Shown here: piece after piece, positions 53,588-61,943 of the stretch
Layout of the letters: each line of letters begins with the position of its first letter
Numbering within the stretch: the first letter of the stretch is position 1
From: Cacconaster sp033811195
GTDB taxonomy: Bacteria > Bacteroidota > Bacteroidia > Bacteroidales > UBA932
DNA length: 64,000 nucleotides
Direction: 5' to 3'
Assembly: GCA_033811195.1 (NCBI GenBank)
Contig: JAPXOZ010000009.1
Span: 23,015-87,014, forward strand
The notes under the pieces: generated by a model
What the model saw: only the letters and a program-made list of their open reading frames with translations
Told to the model about the DNA's origin: nothing
The model's database searches: none
Position numbers and translations under genes: made by a program

Positions 53588-54619
53588 TCAATCCTTGAAG
53601 GCATCCAGAGCCACGGTGGGCCTGCCTTCATTGTCAAATGCAGCCTTGGTGTAGTGACTCCAATTGACAAATCCCTGGGGCTCCCAATACAAAACGCCCA
53701 AACAGCGTCCGTCAGTCTTTTCAAGCGCTTTATCTATCAGGTCTATAAGGAAACCTTTGCAGATTTCTGGCTTGTCCCAGCTCATACCTACCTCACATAT
53801 CATTATATCCTTATTATATTTCCTTATCAATTCTTTCATATTGATAAGACAAGCTTCATTGAAATATTGCCAGTTTATCGGGTCGGGATAGAGCGACATT
53901 CCTATAATATCATACCGGGCTGCATGGATCGCCATACCATCGAGGAGCCAATTGTAATGTGCGCTGTTTTCACCCCTATCAATATGAAGTATAACTTTGG
54001 CTTCGGGGAAGACCTCCTTCACGGCCGTATAGCCGGCATTGTGAAGGTCCGTGTAATTCTTCATGTTGGCGGAGGCACGGCCCTCTTCCCAAAGCATTCC
54101 ATTAGAGGTTTCATTGCCTACCTGTACCCATTCGGGGTAGATGCTTTCCCCTTTAAGTGCCTCAAGAATATCTACGGTATGGGAGACAAGTGCACCTTTG
54201 AGCTCTTCAAAAGGAAGACCAACCCAAGCTGCAGGTTTGTTCTGCTTTCCGGGGTCCGCCCAGCTGTCACTATAGTGGAAGTCAATCATAAGGCGCATCC
54301 CGAGAGCCTTTGCTCTTTTTGCCTTAACCAGAAGATCAGCCTTGCCATTCCATCCGTCGACGGGATCCACCCATACACGAAGACGTATAGTATTCATACC
54401 CAAACTCTTTAGCAGTGCCATACACTCCATTTCAGCACCTTGTGAGTTATAAAATTTGACACCATCTCTTTCCATCTGCGTGACCCAGCTTACATCTGCT
54501 CCCTTCGCAAAATTAACTTTAGAAGGGTTGTCAGGACATGGAGAGGTTTTGGTATCACCACACGAAGCCACCATCAGTATACTCAGCACTATGGCGATAT
54601 ATTTGATTGTTCTTATCAT
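53588..54619 (-). CDS. GH53 endo-beta-1,4-galactanase, lipoprotein
   Basis: 343 residues. The signal ends in VASC (lipobox), so it is surface- or periplasm-anchored. The GH53 fold shows KGADVSWVTQME, TIRLRVWVDP, FHYSDSWADPGKQ, the acid/base Glu170 in QVGNETSNGMLW, and the nucleophile Glu276 in MICEVGMSW. It cleaves the beta-1,4-galactan side chains of pectin (type I arabinogalactan). As first gene of the operon it sets the substrate. A near-consensus promoter lies so close that the mRNA may lack a leader. Confidence 0.95.
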   Translation of the reverse strand: MIRTIKYIAIVLSILMVASCGDTKTSPCPDNPSKVNFAKGADVSWVTQMERDGVKFYNSQGAEMECMALLKSLGMNTIRLRVWVDPVDGWNGKADLLVKAKRAKALGMRLMIDFHYSDSWADPGKQNKPAAWVGLPFEELKGALVSHTVDILEALKGESIYPEWVQVGNETSNGMLWEEGRASANMKNYTDLHNAGYTAVKEVFPEAKVILHIDRGENSAHYNWLLDGMAIHAARYDIIGMSLYPDPINWQYFNEACLINMKELIRKYNKDIMICEVGMSWDKPEICKGFLIDLIDKALEKTDGRCLGVLYWEPQGFVNWSHYTKAAFDNEGRPTVALDAFKD

Positions 54620-54626
54620 TCTTTTG

Positions 54627-54658
54627 CAAATATCTATTTATAAGCGATTTCAAACAAA
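54627..54658 (-). promoter_or_regulatory. Near-consensus promoter for the galactan operon
   Basis: Minus strand: TTTG (54658-54655), 20 bases, GATATTTG (54634-54627; seven of eight to TAnnTTTG). The box ends seven bases before the GH53 ATG, so the transcript would have only about four leader bases. It lies directly after the racemase stop. Confidence 0.5.
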
Positions 54659-54659
54659 A

Positions 54660-55361
54660 TCAGAGCGGTTGATAAAGTTCCCTTATACATCCATCTGCAA
54701 GAGCCTCAAGGCAGGAGATGCCCATTTCTGCTGGCAGTCCTGTATGACGGTAGGCTATTGGAATCTCCGTACAAGCACCCACTACGGGGAGTTTTTCAAT
54801 TTCCCAAAGCTGTTCCACAACCTTTCTGAATCTCACTCCGGCCTCAAGCTGTTTGCCGGCTTTTACCTGATCCGTAATGTCGTGGATTTCGACCTGCATC
54901 TCTTCAGAAGGGAGTTTAAAATTGTAGCCGAAGTAGGCTGAGTGTTTCTGGTAAAGACCAGTACGCATGGTACCAAGAGTAGCGGTAAGCCAGGCGCCCT
55001 CAGGGCATACGGCCTGTGATTTTTTTATAGTTTCCTCTATGATATGAATTACAGGTACGGAAAGTTCATCTCTGAACTTGTCTATGAAGTAATGAGCGGT
55101 ATTGCAAGTTACCGCAAGACGGTCGGCTCCCCAACCAATGAGGGTCTCGAGACCTTCCCTGATATAATTGTGGGGATCCGGCCCTTTGCCGAGAATAAAT
55201 GTTGTTCTGTCCGGAGTGATCGTATGTGAATAAACTATCATTCTTGGATGTTCCTGATCGACATCGGCAGGCGCCTTTTCAGCTAGGATTCTCAGAAATT
55301 CAGCAGTTGAGGCAGGCCCCATGCCGCCAAGAACTCCCAATGTAAGACCGTTATGCTTCAT
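54660..55361 (-). CDS. Aspartate/glutamate racemase family protein
   Basis: 233 residues. LGGMGPAST near the N-terminus, TCNTAH with the first catalytic Cys, and GACTEIPI with the second Cys are the signatures of the cofactor-independent Asp/Glu racemase (RacX/YgeA-like) family. The substrate may be aspartate, glutamate or a broader set; D-amino-acid supply to the wall is one possibility. It has its own perfect promoter and is not coupled to the galactan genes. Confidence 0.88.
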   Translation of the reverse strand: MKHNGLTLGVLGGMGPASTAEFLRILAEKAPADVDQEHPRMIVYSHTITPDRTTFILGKGPDPHNYIREGLETLIGWGADRLAVTCNTAHYFIDKFRDELSVPVIHIIEETIKKSQAVCPEGAWLTATLGTMRTGLYQKHSAYFGYNFKLPSEEMQVEIHDITDQVKAGKQLEAGVRFRKVVEQLWEIEKLPVVGACTEIPIAYRHTGLPAEMGISCLEALADGCIRELYQPL

Positions 55362-55383
55362 TTTACAATAAGTAAATAATCTA

Positions 55384-55414
55384 CAAATTTAACTTTTTTA
55401 GATGGAATTTCAAA
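55384..55414 (-). promoter_or_regulatory. Perfect promoter for the racemase gene
   Basis: Minus strand: TTTG (55414-55411), 19 bases, TAAATTTG (55391-55384), 22 bases before ATG 55361. Both boxes match exactly. Confidence 0.86.
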
Positions 55415-55450
55415 TGCGAATGGACAAATCATAAAACCGGTTACAAACAC

Positions 55451-55487
55451 AATTGAGGTCGGCTGATATATTCAACCGACCTCAATT
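55451..55487 (-). terminator. Strong hairpin terminator after aqpZ
   Basis: A perfect 12-base-pair stem (55451-55462 with 55476-55487, core GAGGTCGG/CCGACCTC) encloses a 13-base loop whose ends can pair further (TGA/TCA). It lies 24 bases past the aqpZ stop. On the minus strand it is followed by the moderately T-rich GTGTTTGT and later TTTT. It should end the pdxA-rnhA-aqpZ transcript just before the racemase promoter. Confidence 0.8.
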
Positions 55488-55511
55488 ATGTACACGAGTA
55501 GCACTGATCTA

Positions 55512-56198
55512 CTACTTCGTCGTTTCTTTGGCAAGGCCGTCCCAAACTACTGCGGAAAGTGCAGCACCCACAAACGGACCTACGATGAAGATCCAGAGAT
55601 CCTTAAGAGCCTGTCCACCCTCGAATACTGCCGGAGCAATACTACGGGCAGGATTGACTGATGTGCCGGTAATTGGAATTAGAACAATGTGAACGAGCAC
55701 TAAAGTAAGACCTATGGCCAAGCCCGCAAGAGCAGGATTACCCTTCTTCGAGTCAGTGACACCGAGAACCACGAGTACAAAGATAAAGGTTCCTACAATC
55801 TCAGCGATAAGAGCCGATCCTACAGAAGCTGCGTTTGAAACAGCATTTGCTCCTGTTGTGGTGGCATACAATGCTGCATCTCGATTGCCGGTCTTAACAA
55901 GTGCAAAAATAATAGCTGAACCCACAAATGCACCGATGACCTGAGCAATCATATACTTCAGACCTTCACCTGTCTTCATTCTGCCTGTCAGCATAGTACC
56001 AAGTGTGATGGCAGGGTTTATATGGCAGCCCGAAATGGAGCCGATGGCATAAGCCATCGCCACAACTGAAAGACCGAATGCAAAAGAAACGGTCAAAACC
56101 TGTGCTGTGGTACCTACGCCGCCATTGAATACTGCGCTACCACAGCCAAGAAGAACAAGCACCATTGTACCTATTGCTTCTGCAAAATACTTCTTCAT
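55512..56198 (-). CDS. aqpZ: Aquaporin, AqpZ type
   Basis: 228 residues with six helices and two half-helices carrying NPA motifs (CHINPAITLG and SVNPARSIAP). The selectivity-filter Arg follows the second NPA. The His in LVLVHIVLIPITGTS sits where water-selective AqpZ proteins have it, and the protein is shorter than glycerol facilitators, so water is the expected solute. The gene follows rnhA by eight bases and is the last gene before the terminator. Confidence 0.93.
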   Translation of the reverse strand: MKKYFAEAIGTMVLVLLGCGSAVFNGGVGTTAQVLTVSFAFGLSVVAMAYAIGSISGCHINPAITLGTMLTGRMKTGEGLKYMIAQVIGAFVGSAIIFALVKTGNRDAALYATTTGANAVSNAASVGSALIAEIVGTFIFVLVVLGVTDSKKGNPALAGLAIGLTLVLVHIVLIPITGTSVNPARSIAPAVFEGGQALKDLWIFIVGPFVGAALSAVVWDGLAKETTK

Positions 56199-56206
56199 AA
56201 AAATAG

Positions 56207-56704
56207 TTATTTAGGATTGTTAAAGAGTTCATTTTTTACATTCGACGCTTCATAAACCTCATCCACGGCAAGGTCAGGACCCATCGAAGCGGCAACGGCT
56301 AGGGTATCACAACGCTCATTGTCAGGATACCCAGCATGGCCTTTTATCCATACAAAACGGACCTTATGCTGCCTGTAAATTGCCAGAAAACGGATCCAAA
56401 GATCCGGATTGGCCTTTTTGTGGAAACCTTTCTGTTCCCACTTGAATACCGAGCCATTTTCCACGGCATTGACTACATACGAAGAATCACTCCACACAGT
56501 AACCATTGCATCCGACCACTTAATAGCCTCCAGGCCCACAATAACGGCCAATAACTCCATACGATTGTTGGTGGTAAGGCGGTACCCTGCTGAAAATTCC
56601 TTCTCATAATTCCCGCAACGCATCACCACTCCGTATCCTCCCGGTCCAGGATTACCTCTGCAGGCTCCGTCTGTGTATATTTGTATGGGTGGTCTTTCAG
56701 CCAT
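56207..56704 (-). CDS. rnhA: Ribonuclease HI
   Basis: 165 residues from ATG 56704; a TTG directly before it is the alternative. It degrades the RNA strand of RNA-DNA hybrids. The active-site DEDD set is visible: Asp in IYTDGACRGNPG, Glu in NNRMELLAV, Asp in WSDSSYVVN and Asp in NERCDTLAV, with the VWIKGHAG loop between the last two. A short C-terminal extension (about 20 residues) has no recognised motif. It starts three bases after the pdxA stop. Confidence 0.95.
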   Translation of the reverse strand: MAERPPIQIYTDGACRGNPGPGGYGVVMRCGNYEKEFSAGYRLTTNNRMELLAVIVGLEAIKWSDAMVTVWSDSSYVVNAVENGSVFKWEQKGFHKKANPDLWIRFLAIYRQHKVRFVWIKGHAGYPDNERCDTLAVAASMGPDLAVDEVYEASNVKNELFNNPK

Positions 56705-56707
56705 CAA

Positions 56708-57787
56708 TTATTCCGGCAATATCGTACGTTCGTGCTTAGGCCCCTCAAAGTGTTTAATTTCCAAAGGATTGGCACTCATCTGATCGTAGTTGTCCCTATT
56801 ATTACAGATATCAATGGCTGTATAGATTGCTGAAATCATCGGTCCCGGATTTGCCATGGATTTCCCCGCAATTTCAAATGCGGTACCGTGATCAGGGGAT
56901 GTTCTGACAATCGGTAGTCCCGCCGTAAAGTTAACGCCTTTATCAAATGCAAGCGCCTTGAAGGGGATAAGTCCCTGATCGTGATACATCGCCAGAACTG
57001 CGTCAAATTTGTACTGCGTATTTGTTGCAAAAAATCCATCCGGGGAATAGGGACCGAAAGCGAGTATATTCTCTGTATTCGCCTCCTTGATAGCAGGGAT
57101 GATGGTGTCAACTTCCTCTGTACCGAGTGAACCGCCATCACCTGCATGGGGATTGAGTCCGAGAATAGCTATCTTCGGCCTTACTACACCAAAATCTCTT
57201 ATAAGAGAGTGGTTCATCAGGCGGATCTTACTCATAAGAACCTCTTTTGTAATAGCAGCACTGACCTTTGACAGAGGAAGATGATTGGTTACAACTCCCA
57301 CTCTCAGATTGTCAGCACAGAGGAACATAAGACCATCTTTCGCTCCGAATTCGTTTATCAGGTACTCCGTATGGCCGGGAAACGCAAACTCCGTCTGTGC
57401 AATTGTGTGCTTACTGAAAGGTGCAGTGACTATTGCGTCAAGAAACTTCGCCTTAACATCAGCTACCGCAGCTCTCAGAGCTATAATTGCTGCCCGAGCG
57501 CCATCAGCCGTAGGCTGACCTACATCTACCGGTAATGAATCCGGCACAGCATTGACAATGTTGACATGTTTGGAACGTGCTTCGGAAGCACTACTGATAA
57601 TATTTGTTGTAATCTGTTCGGTTTCAGGTACAAGTTTGCGGTACATACCGAAAGTGCGAGAACAGCCATAAACAACGGGAATGCACATATCAAGCATTCG
57701 TGCATCTGAGAGGGCTTTGATGATAACCTCGTAACCGATTCCGTTGCTATCTCCTTGGGTAATACCCAGTACTATTTTTCTGCTCAT
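56708..57787 (-). CDS. pdxA: 4-hydroxythreonine-4-phosphate dehydrogenase
   Basis: 359 residues from ATG 57787 (MSRKIVLGITQGDSNGIG); a longer in-frame start adds 17 residues that overlap the recG promoter area. This NAD-dependent enzyme feeds pyridoxal-5-phosphate synthesis in the DXP-dependent route. Metal-binding His residues lie in FPGHTEYL, GLNPHAGDGG and YHDQGLIPFKAL, and RTSPDHGTAFEIAG is the C-terminal signature. A related decarboxylating PdxA2 is possible but less likely here. It leads the pdxA-rnhA-aqpZ group. Confidence 0.93.
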   Translation of the reverse strand: MSRKIVLGITQGDSNGIGYEVIIKALSDARMLDMCIPVVYGCSRTFGMYRKLVPETEQITTNIISSASEARSKHVNIVNAVPDSLPVDVGQPTADGARAAIIALRAAVADVKAKFLDAIVTAPFSKHTIAQTEFAFPGHTEYLINEFGAKDGLMFLCADNLRVGVVTNHLPLSKVSAAITKEVLMSKIRLMNHSLIRDFGVVRPKIAILGLNPHAGDGGSLGTEEVDTIIPAIKEANTENILAFGPYSPDGFFATNTQYKFDAVLAMYHDQGLIPFKALAFDKGVNFTAGLPIVRTSPDHGTAFEIAGKSMANPGPMISAIYTAIDICNNRDNYDQMSANPLEIKHFEGPKHERTILPE

Positions 57788-57846
57788 AGAATTCGAAAAT
57801 TTTTGCAAGTTACTAAAAAGCACTGAAATTTGACGCATATTTGGTG

Positions 57847-57854
57847 TATATTTG
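57847..57854 (+). promoter_or_regulatory. -7 element (TATATTTG) directly before recG
   Basis: A perfect TAnnTTTG box ends five bases before the GTG start at 57860. The nearest TTTG upstream is at 57829-57832, only 14 bases away, so the -33 match is poor. If used, the recG mRNA would be essentially leaderless. Confidence 0.45.
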
Positions 57855-57859
57855 CACTT

Positions 57860-59962
57860 GTGAACAAAATTCTGGAGAGCGACATAAAGTACCTGCAGGG
57901 CGTGGGACCTAAGAGGGCGACACTGCTGGAAAAGGAGTTGGGCATTTCCACATTCAGGGATATGCTCTACACGTTTCCATTTAGATATATCGACCGTACC
58001 AGGTTTTATTCAATCAGGGAAATTGATAGTAGCAGCGCTTATATTCAACTACGTGGCATCATTACAGATCTACGCATAATCGGTGAGGGACGTACCAAAC
58101 GTCTTATTGCACGTCTTAACGACAGTACAGGCACCATTGAACTTGTTTTTTTCCAAGGAATAAAATGGATCTTCAACAGACTCAAAATCGGGACTGAATA
58201 TATTGTATTTGGCAAACCATCCATATTCAACCAGACATACAACATGGTCCACCCTGAAATAGATCCGGTTACCGAGGACAAACTCGCTATGGTAGGAACT
58301 CTCATCGGGGTCTATTCCAGTACAGAAAGACTACGAAACGCCGGTATTGGCAACAAGGTCTTCGCCAAGCTCCAGTACAATCTCATTAATCAGGTAATCG
58401 AAAGCATTGAAGAGACCCTTCCACGCAATCTGCTGTTACGCAAACGATTCATATCGCTGCGTCAGGCGCTGGTCAACATACACTTTCCCACCGACCTTCA
58501 GATTCTCGATAAAGCGAAGGATAGGCTCAAGTTTGAGGAACTCTTCTATCTACAGTTGTCTCTTCTAAAGCAAAAAAATATCCGGATGCGCAGCTCCACC
58601 GGAATTATCTTTAATAACATCGGAGAGGCTTTTAATAGCACTTATGAGAACCTCCCCTTCTCTCTGACCGAAGCCCAGAAGAGGGTAATCAAAGAGATCC
58701 GCGCAGATGTAGTCTCCGGTAGCCAGATGAACCGTCTCCTGCAGGGTGACGTAGGCAGCGGGAAAACACTCGTAGCCCTGTTCAGTGCACTCATGGCGGT
58801 GGATAACGGATATCAGGCTTGTATAATGGCCCCCACGGAGGTACTTGCCTCACAACACTATCAGGGTACCCTAAGGTTTCTGGAGCATAGTGGGGTCAAA
58901 ACCGCGCTACTCACAGGCTCCACAAAGACAAAAGAGCGCCGTGCAATCCATGCCGGACTTGAGGATGGCTCTATTCACATTATCTTCGGCACCCACGCTC
59001 TGATTGAGGAGAATGTGCAGTTCTTAAACCTCGGACTTGCAGTAATAGATGAGCAGCACCGCTTTGGTGTGGAACAGAGATCTCGACTCTGGACAAAATC
59101 CTCCATGCCGCCCCACATACTGGTAATGACCGCAACCCCAATCCCAAGGACCCTTGCAATGACTCTATGGGGAGATCTCGATGTATCTGTGATAGATGAG
59201 CTGCCTCCCGGCAGAAAACCAATCCAGACCATTCATTGGGGTGAAAACCACCGTCCTCGCCTACACGAATTCATGAAAAGGGAGATCAAGTCAGGGCGAC
59301 AGATATTTGTAGTCTTTCCTCTGATTAAAGAATCGGAAAAAATGGATTACAAAAACCTTGAAGAGGGCTACGAGGCTATTGTCAAGGCCTTCCCTCCCCC
59401 CGAATATTGCACTGCAGTAGTTCATGGTCAGCAGAAACCCGAAAACAAAGCCTTTGATATGGAGCTGTTTGTAAGCGGAAAAGCCCATATTCTGGTCTCC
59501 ACATCTGTCATAGAGGTGGGCGTAGATGTGCCCAATGCCTCGGTAATGGTAATAGAAAGTGCTGAAAGGTTTGGACTCTCACAGCTCCACCAGCTCAGGG
59601 GTAGAGTCGGAAGGGGCGCAGACAAATCTTACTGCATACTGATGACAGGCTACAAGCTCAGCCACGAATCTCGCCAGAGGATTGATATGATGTGCCGGAC
59701 AACCGACGGATTTGAAATTGCGGAAGCTGATTTAAGAATGAGGGGACCGGGTGACTTCGAGGGAACAAGACAGAGTGGACTAGTATTAAATCTCCGCTTA
59801 GCTAATCTTGGGAAGGACTCTGCAGTACTTGAAGATGCCCGCAGGGAGGCATCGGAGATTCTGGAGAAAGACCCTTTGCTATCAAGTAGGGAAAACTTCC
59901 TTCTTACCCGAGTTCTAAAGGATTTGAGAATAGAAATAAAAGATTATTCAAATATAAGTTGA
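57860..59962 (+). CDS. recG: ATP-dependent DNA helicase RecG, GTG start
   Basis: 700 residues. RecG remodels stalled forks and Holliday junctions. The wedge domain begins DIKYLQGVGPKRATLLEKELG. Helicase motifs include QGDVGSGKT (Walker A), DEQHRFG (DEQH form of Walker B), TATPIPRTL, STSVIEVGVDVPNA and QLRGRVGRG, followed by the TRG-like end. GTG 57860 (VNKILESDIKYL) is preferred because the wedge must start here. The next upstream start is a TTG inside the promoter region, and no ATG is suitably placed. It overlaps the nfo frame only at the stop. Confidence 0.95.
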   Translation: MNKILESDIKYLQGVGPKRATLLEKELGISTFRDMLYTFPFRYIDRTRFYSIREIDSSSAYIQLRGIITDLRIIGEGRTKRLIARLNDSTGTIELVFFQGIKWIFNRLKIGTEYIVFGKPSIFNQTYNMVHPEIDPVTEDKLAMVGTLIGVYSSTERLRNAGIGNKVFAKLQYNLINQVIESIEETLPRNLLLRKRFISLRQALVNIHFPTDLQILDKAKDRLKFEELFYLQLSLLKQKNIRMRSSTGIIFNNIGEAFNSTYENLPFSLTEAQKRVIKEIRADVVSGSQMNRLLQGDVGSGKTLVALFSALMAVDNGYQACIMAPTEVLASQHYQGTLRFLEHSGVKTALLTGSTKTKERRAIHAGLEDGSIHIIFGTHALIEENVQFLNLGLAVIDEQHRFGVEQRSRLWTKSSMPPHILVMTATPIPRTLAMTLWGDLDVSVIDELPPGRKPIQTIHWGENHRPRLHEFMKREIKSGRQIFVVFPLIKESEKMDYKNLEEGYEAIVKAFPPPEYCTAVVHGQQKPENKAFDMELFVSGKAHILVSTSVIEVGVDVPNASVMVIESAERFGLSQLHQLRGRVGRGADKSYCILMTGYKLSHESRQRIDMMCRTTDGFEIAEADLRMRGPGDFEGTRQSGLVLNLRLANLGKDSAVLEDARREASEILEKDPLLSSRENFLLTRVLKDLRIEIKDYSNIS

Positions 59963-59973
59963 AAAGAGAAACT

Positions 59974-60861
59974 ATGAAATTAATAGGTGCACATGTCAGC
60001 AGCAGCGGAGGAGTGGAAAACGCTCCTCTCAATGCAGCTGCCATTGGGGCAAACGCTTTTGCCCTCTTTACAAAAAACCAGCGTCAATGGTTCAGTGCTC
60101 CGCTCACAGAGCAGAGCATCCGACTTTTCAAAGAACATTGTATTCAGCATGGATTTGTTCCGGACTCAATACTTCCCCACGACAGCTATCTCATAAATCT
60201 GGGACATCCGCAATCGGAAGGACTTGGCAAGTCCAGAGCGGCATTTCTCGATGAGATGCAGCGTTGTGAACAACTGGGACTTAACCGTCTCAATTTTCAT
60301 CCCGGAAGTCATCTCAGAGAGATCTCAGTCAGCGAGTGCCTGAAACGTGTTGCGGAATCAATCAACATTGCCCTGGACAAAACTTCAGGCGTCTGCGCAG
60401 TCATTGAAAATACCGCCGGACAAGGCTCAAATGTGGGTTTTCAATTTGAACATCTGGCAGAAATCATTTCACAGGTGGAAGACAAGTCGAGAGTAGGAGT
60501 CTGTATCGACACCTGTCACTCTTTTGCAGCAGGCTATGATGTGCGGAGCGAAGAGAACGAAAGTGACCTTTTCAACAATGGAGAAGACACTTTTGGGAAG
60601 GTAATTGAAGAATTGGATCGGATTGTCGGTCTGAAATATCTCAAGGGAATGCACCTCAACGATGCTAAAAAACCGCTTGGATCAAGAGTCGACCGCCATG
60701 AAACTCTCGGTAACGGCTTTATAGGCAGCGGTACCTTCATAAGAATAATGAGGGACACCCGATTTAATGGTATCCCTCTTATTCTTGAAACTCCCGAACC
60801 TGAAATATGGAGTCAGGAAATTGCCTGGCTGCGCAGTTTTGACGGATCGACCGGAGAATAA
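59974..60861 (+). CDS. nfo: Endonuclease IV
   Basis: 295 residues from ATG 59974, which has AAGAGAAA as a ribosome site; TTG 59959 would overlap the recG stop. This AP endonuclease acts in base excision repair. The tri-zinc ligands are recognisable in order: PHDSYLINL, NFHPGSH, VIENTAGQG, IDTCHSFAAGYD, MHLNDAK, RVDRHETLGNG and ILETPEP. It follows recG by 11 bases, forming a repair pair. Its last 49 bases overlap the end of the convergent mqnC gene. Confidence 0.96.
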   Translation: MKLIGAHVSSSGGVENAPLNAAAIGANAFALFTKNQRQWFSAPLTEQSIRLFKEHCIQHGFVPDSILPHDSYLINLGHPQSEGLGKSRAAFLDEMQRCEQLGLNRLNFHPGSHLREISVSECLKRVAESINIALDKTSGVCAVIENTAGQGSNVGFQFEHLAEIISQVEDKSRVGVCIDTCHSFAAGYDVRSEENESDLFNNGEDTFGKVIEELDRIVGLKYLKGMHLNDAKKPLGSRVDRHETLGNGFIGSGTFIRIMRDTRFNGIPLILETPEPEIWSQEIAWLRSFDGSTGE

Positions 60862-61925
60862 TCCTGCCGGCGAAGCCAGGGTTCAAATCCCGCTTCGCGG
60901 ATAGCCTGATGCATCTCTTTTGCAGTTATGGTGTTTGTTACTCCCGCGGCAGAGACCACATTTTCCTCAATCATTATCGAGCCCATATCGTCCGCTCCAT
61001 AGTAAAGCGACCTTTTGGCCGCTTCCATACCTACCGTGAGCCAGGAGGCCTGGATATGAGTAATATTGTGGAGAACAATTCTGGAAATTGCTATTGTACG
61101 GAGAAACTCCTCTTCCTCACTCCAGCCATAGGCGATGCGTGGCAGTTGAAGAGCTCGTTCCTCCATCAGTTTGGCTAAAGGAGTCCCTTGAAGCTGCATC
61201 GGCCAGCTTATGAAAGCACGAAATCCTGGAGTTCCTCTCGGCCTGCGACTCTGCAAATCTCGAATAGTGAAGAGATGGGTTAACCTCTCCTCCATTGTCT
61301 CAACATGGCCATAAACCATTGTGGCAGTTGTACCAATACCCATTTTATGTGCAATTTCCATCACACTGCACCACTCGGTCGCAGTGGGCTTACCCGGAGA
61401 AATGATCTTGCGCACTCTGTCCGAAAGTATTTCTGCTCCTGCTCCGGGAAGGGTGTCAAGTCCAGCCTCGTGAAGACGACGAAGAGTCTCTTCACAACTT
61501 ATCCCGCTAATGCGGGAAATGAAAGCAATCTCCGGAGGCCCCAGCGCATTTAACTTTAGCGAGGGCTCTATTTTCTTGAGTTCGCGAAATAAATTCTCGT
61601 AATAAACTATATCCAGATCGGGGTGTAAACCACCCTGAAGCAGAAGTTGATCCCCTCCAAATCGACGCATTTCATCGATTTTGCTCTTGTACAGATCAAG
61701 AGTGGTAACAAATATTTTCTCTTTTTCAATTGGTTTGCAATGAAAATTGCAAAAACGGCATCCGCTTACACAAGCATTGGTAATATTGACATTACGATCA
61801 ATTTGCCAGCTTACCCGTTTTTGCGGAATATGGCTGTACCTTGCAGCATCTGCCATCTTCCGTAACTCTTCTAACGGTGCATCTAAATAGAGCGACAGCG
61901 CTTCAGAAAAAGAGATTTCTTTCAT
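60813..61925 (-). CDS. mqnC: Radical SAM cyclic dehypoxanthinyl futalosine synthase
   Basis: 370 residues. The radical SAM motif CVSGCRFCNFHC is followed by LLLQGGLHPDLDIVYYENL, LPGAGAEILSDRVR, EWCSVMEIAHKMG, ATMVYGHVETMEERL and IMIEENVVSAAG. The GAGAEIL and EENVVSAAG forms favour MqnC over the related MqnE, which usually has GGGAEIF. MqnC cyclises dehypoxanthinyl futalosine in the alternative menaquinone pathway. It starts 18 bases after the tricorn-type protease gene and overlaps nfo by 49 bases tail to tail. Other mqn genes are not in the window. Confidence 0.85.
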   Translation of the reverse strand: MKEISFSEALSLYLDAPLEELRKMADAARYSHIPQKRVSWQIDRNVNITNACVSGCRFCNFHCKPIEKEKIFVTTLDLYKSKIDEMRRFGGDQLLLQGGLHPDLDIVYYENLFRELKKIEPSLKLNALGPPEIAFISRISGISCEETLRRLHEAGLDTLPGAGAEILSDRVRKIISPGKPTATEWCSVMEIAHKMGIGTTATMVYGHVETMEERLTHLFTIRDLQSRRPRGTPGFRAFISWPMQLQGTPLAKLMEERALQLPRIAYGWSEEEEFLRTIAISRIVLHNITHIQASWLTVGMEAAKRSLYYGADDMGSIMIEENVVSAAGVTNTITAKEMHQAIREAGFEPWLRRQDYSPVDPSKLRSQAIS

Positions 61926-61943
61926 TGCAAAGCAACCGGAATA

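Noticed and set aside
53654..54412. 252-residue rightward frame
   Set aside because: Antisense to the GH53 gene with its complete active site; no recognisable domain.
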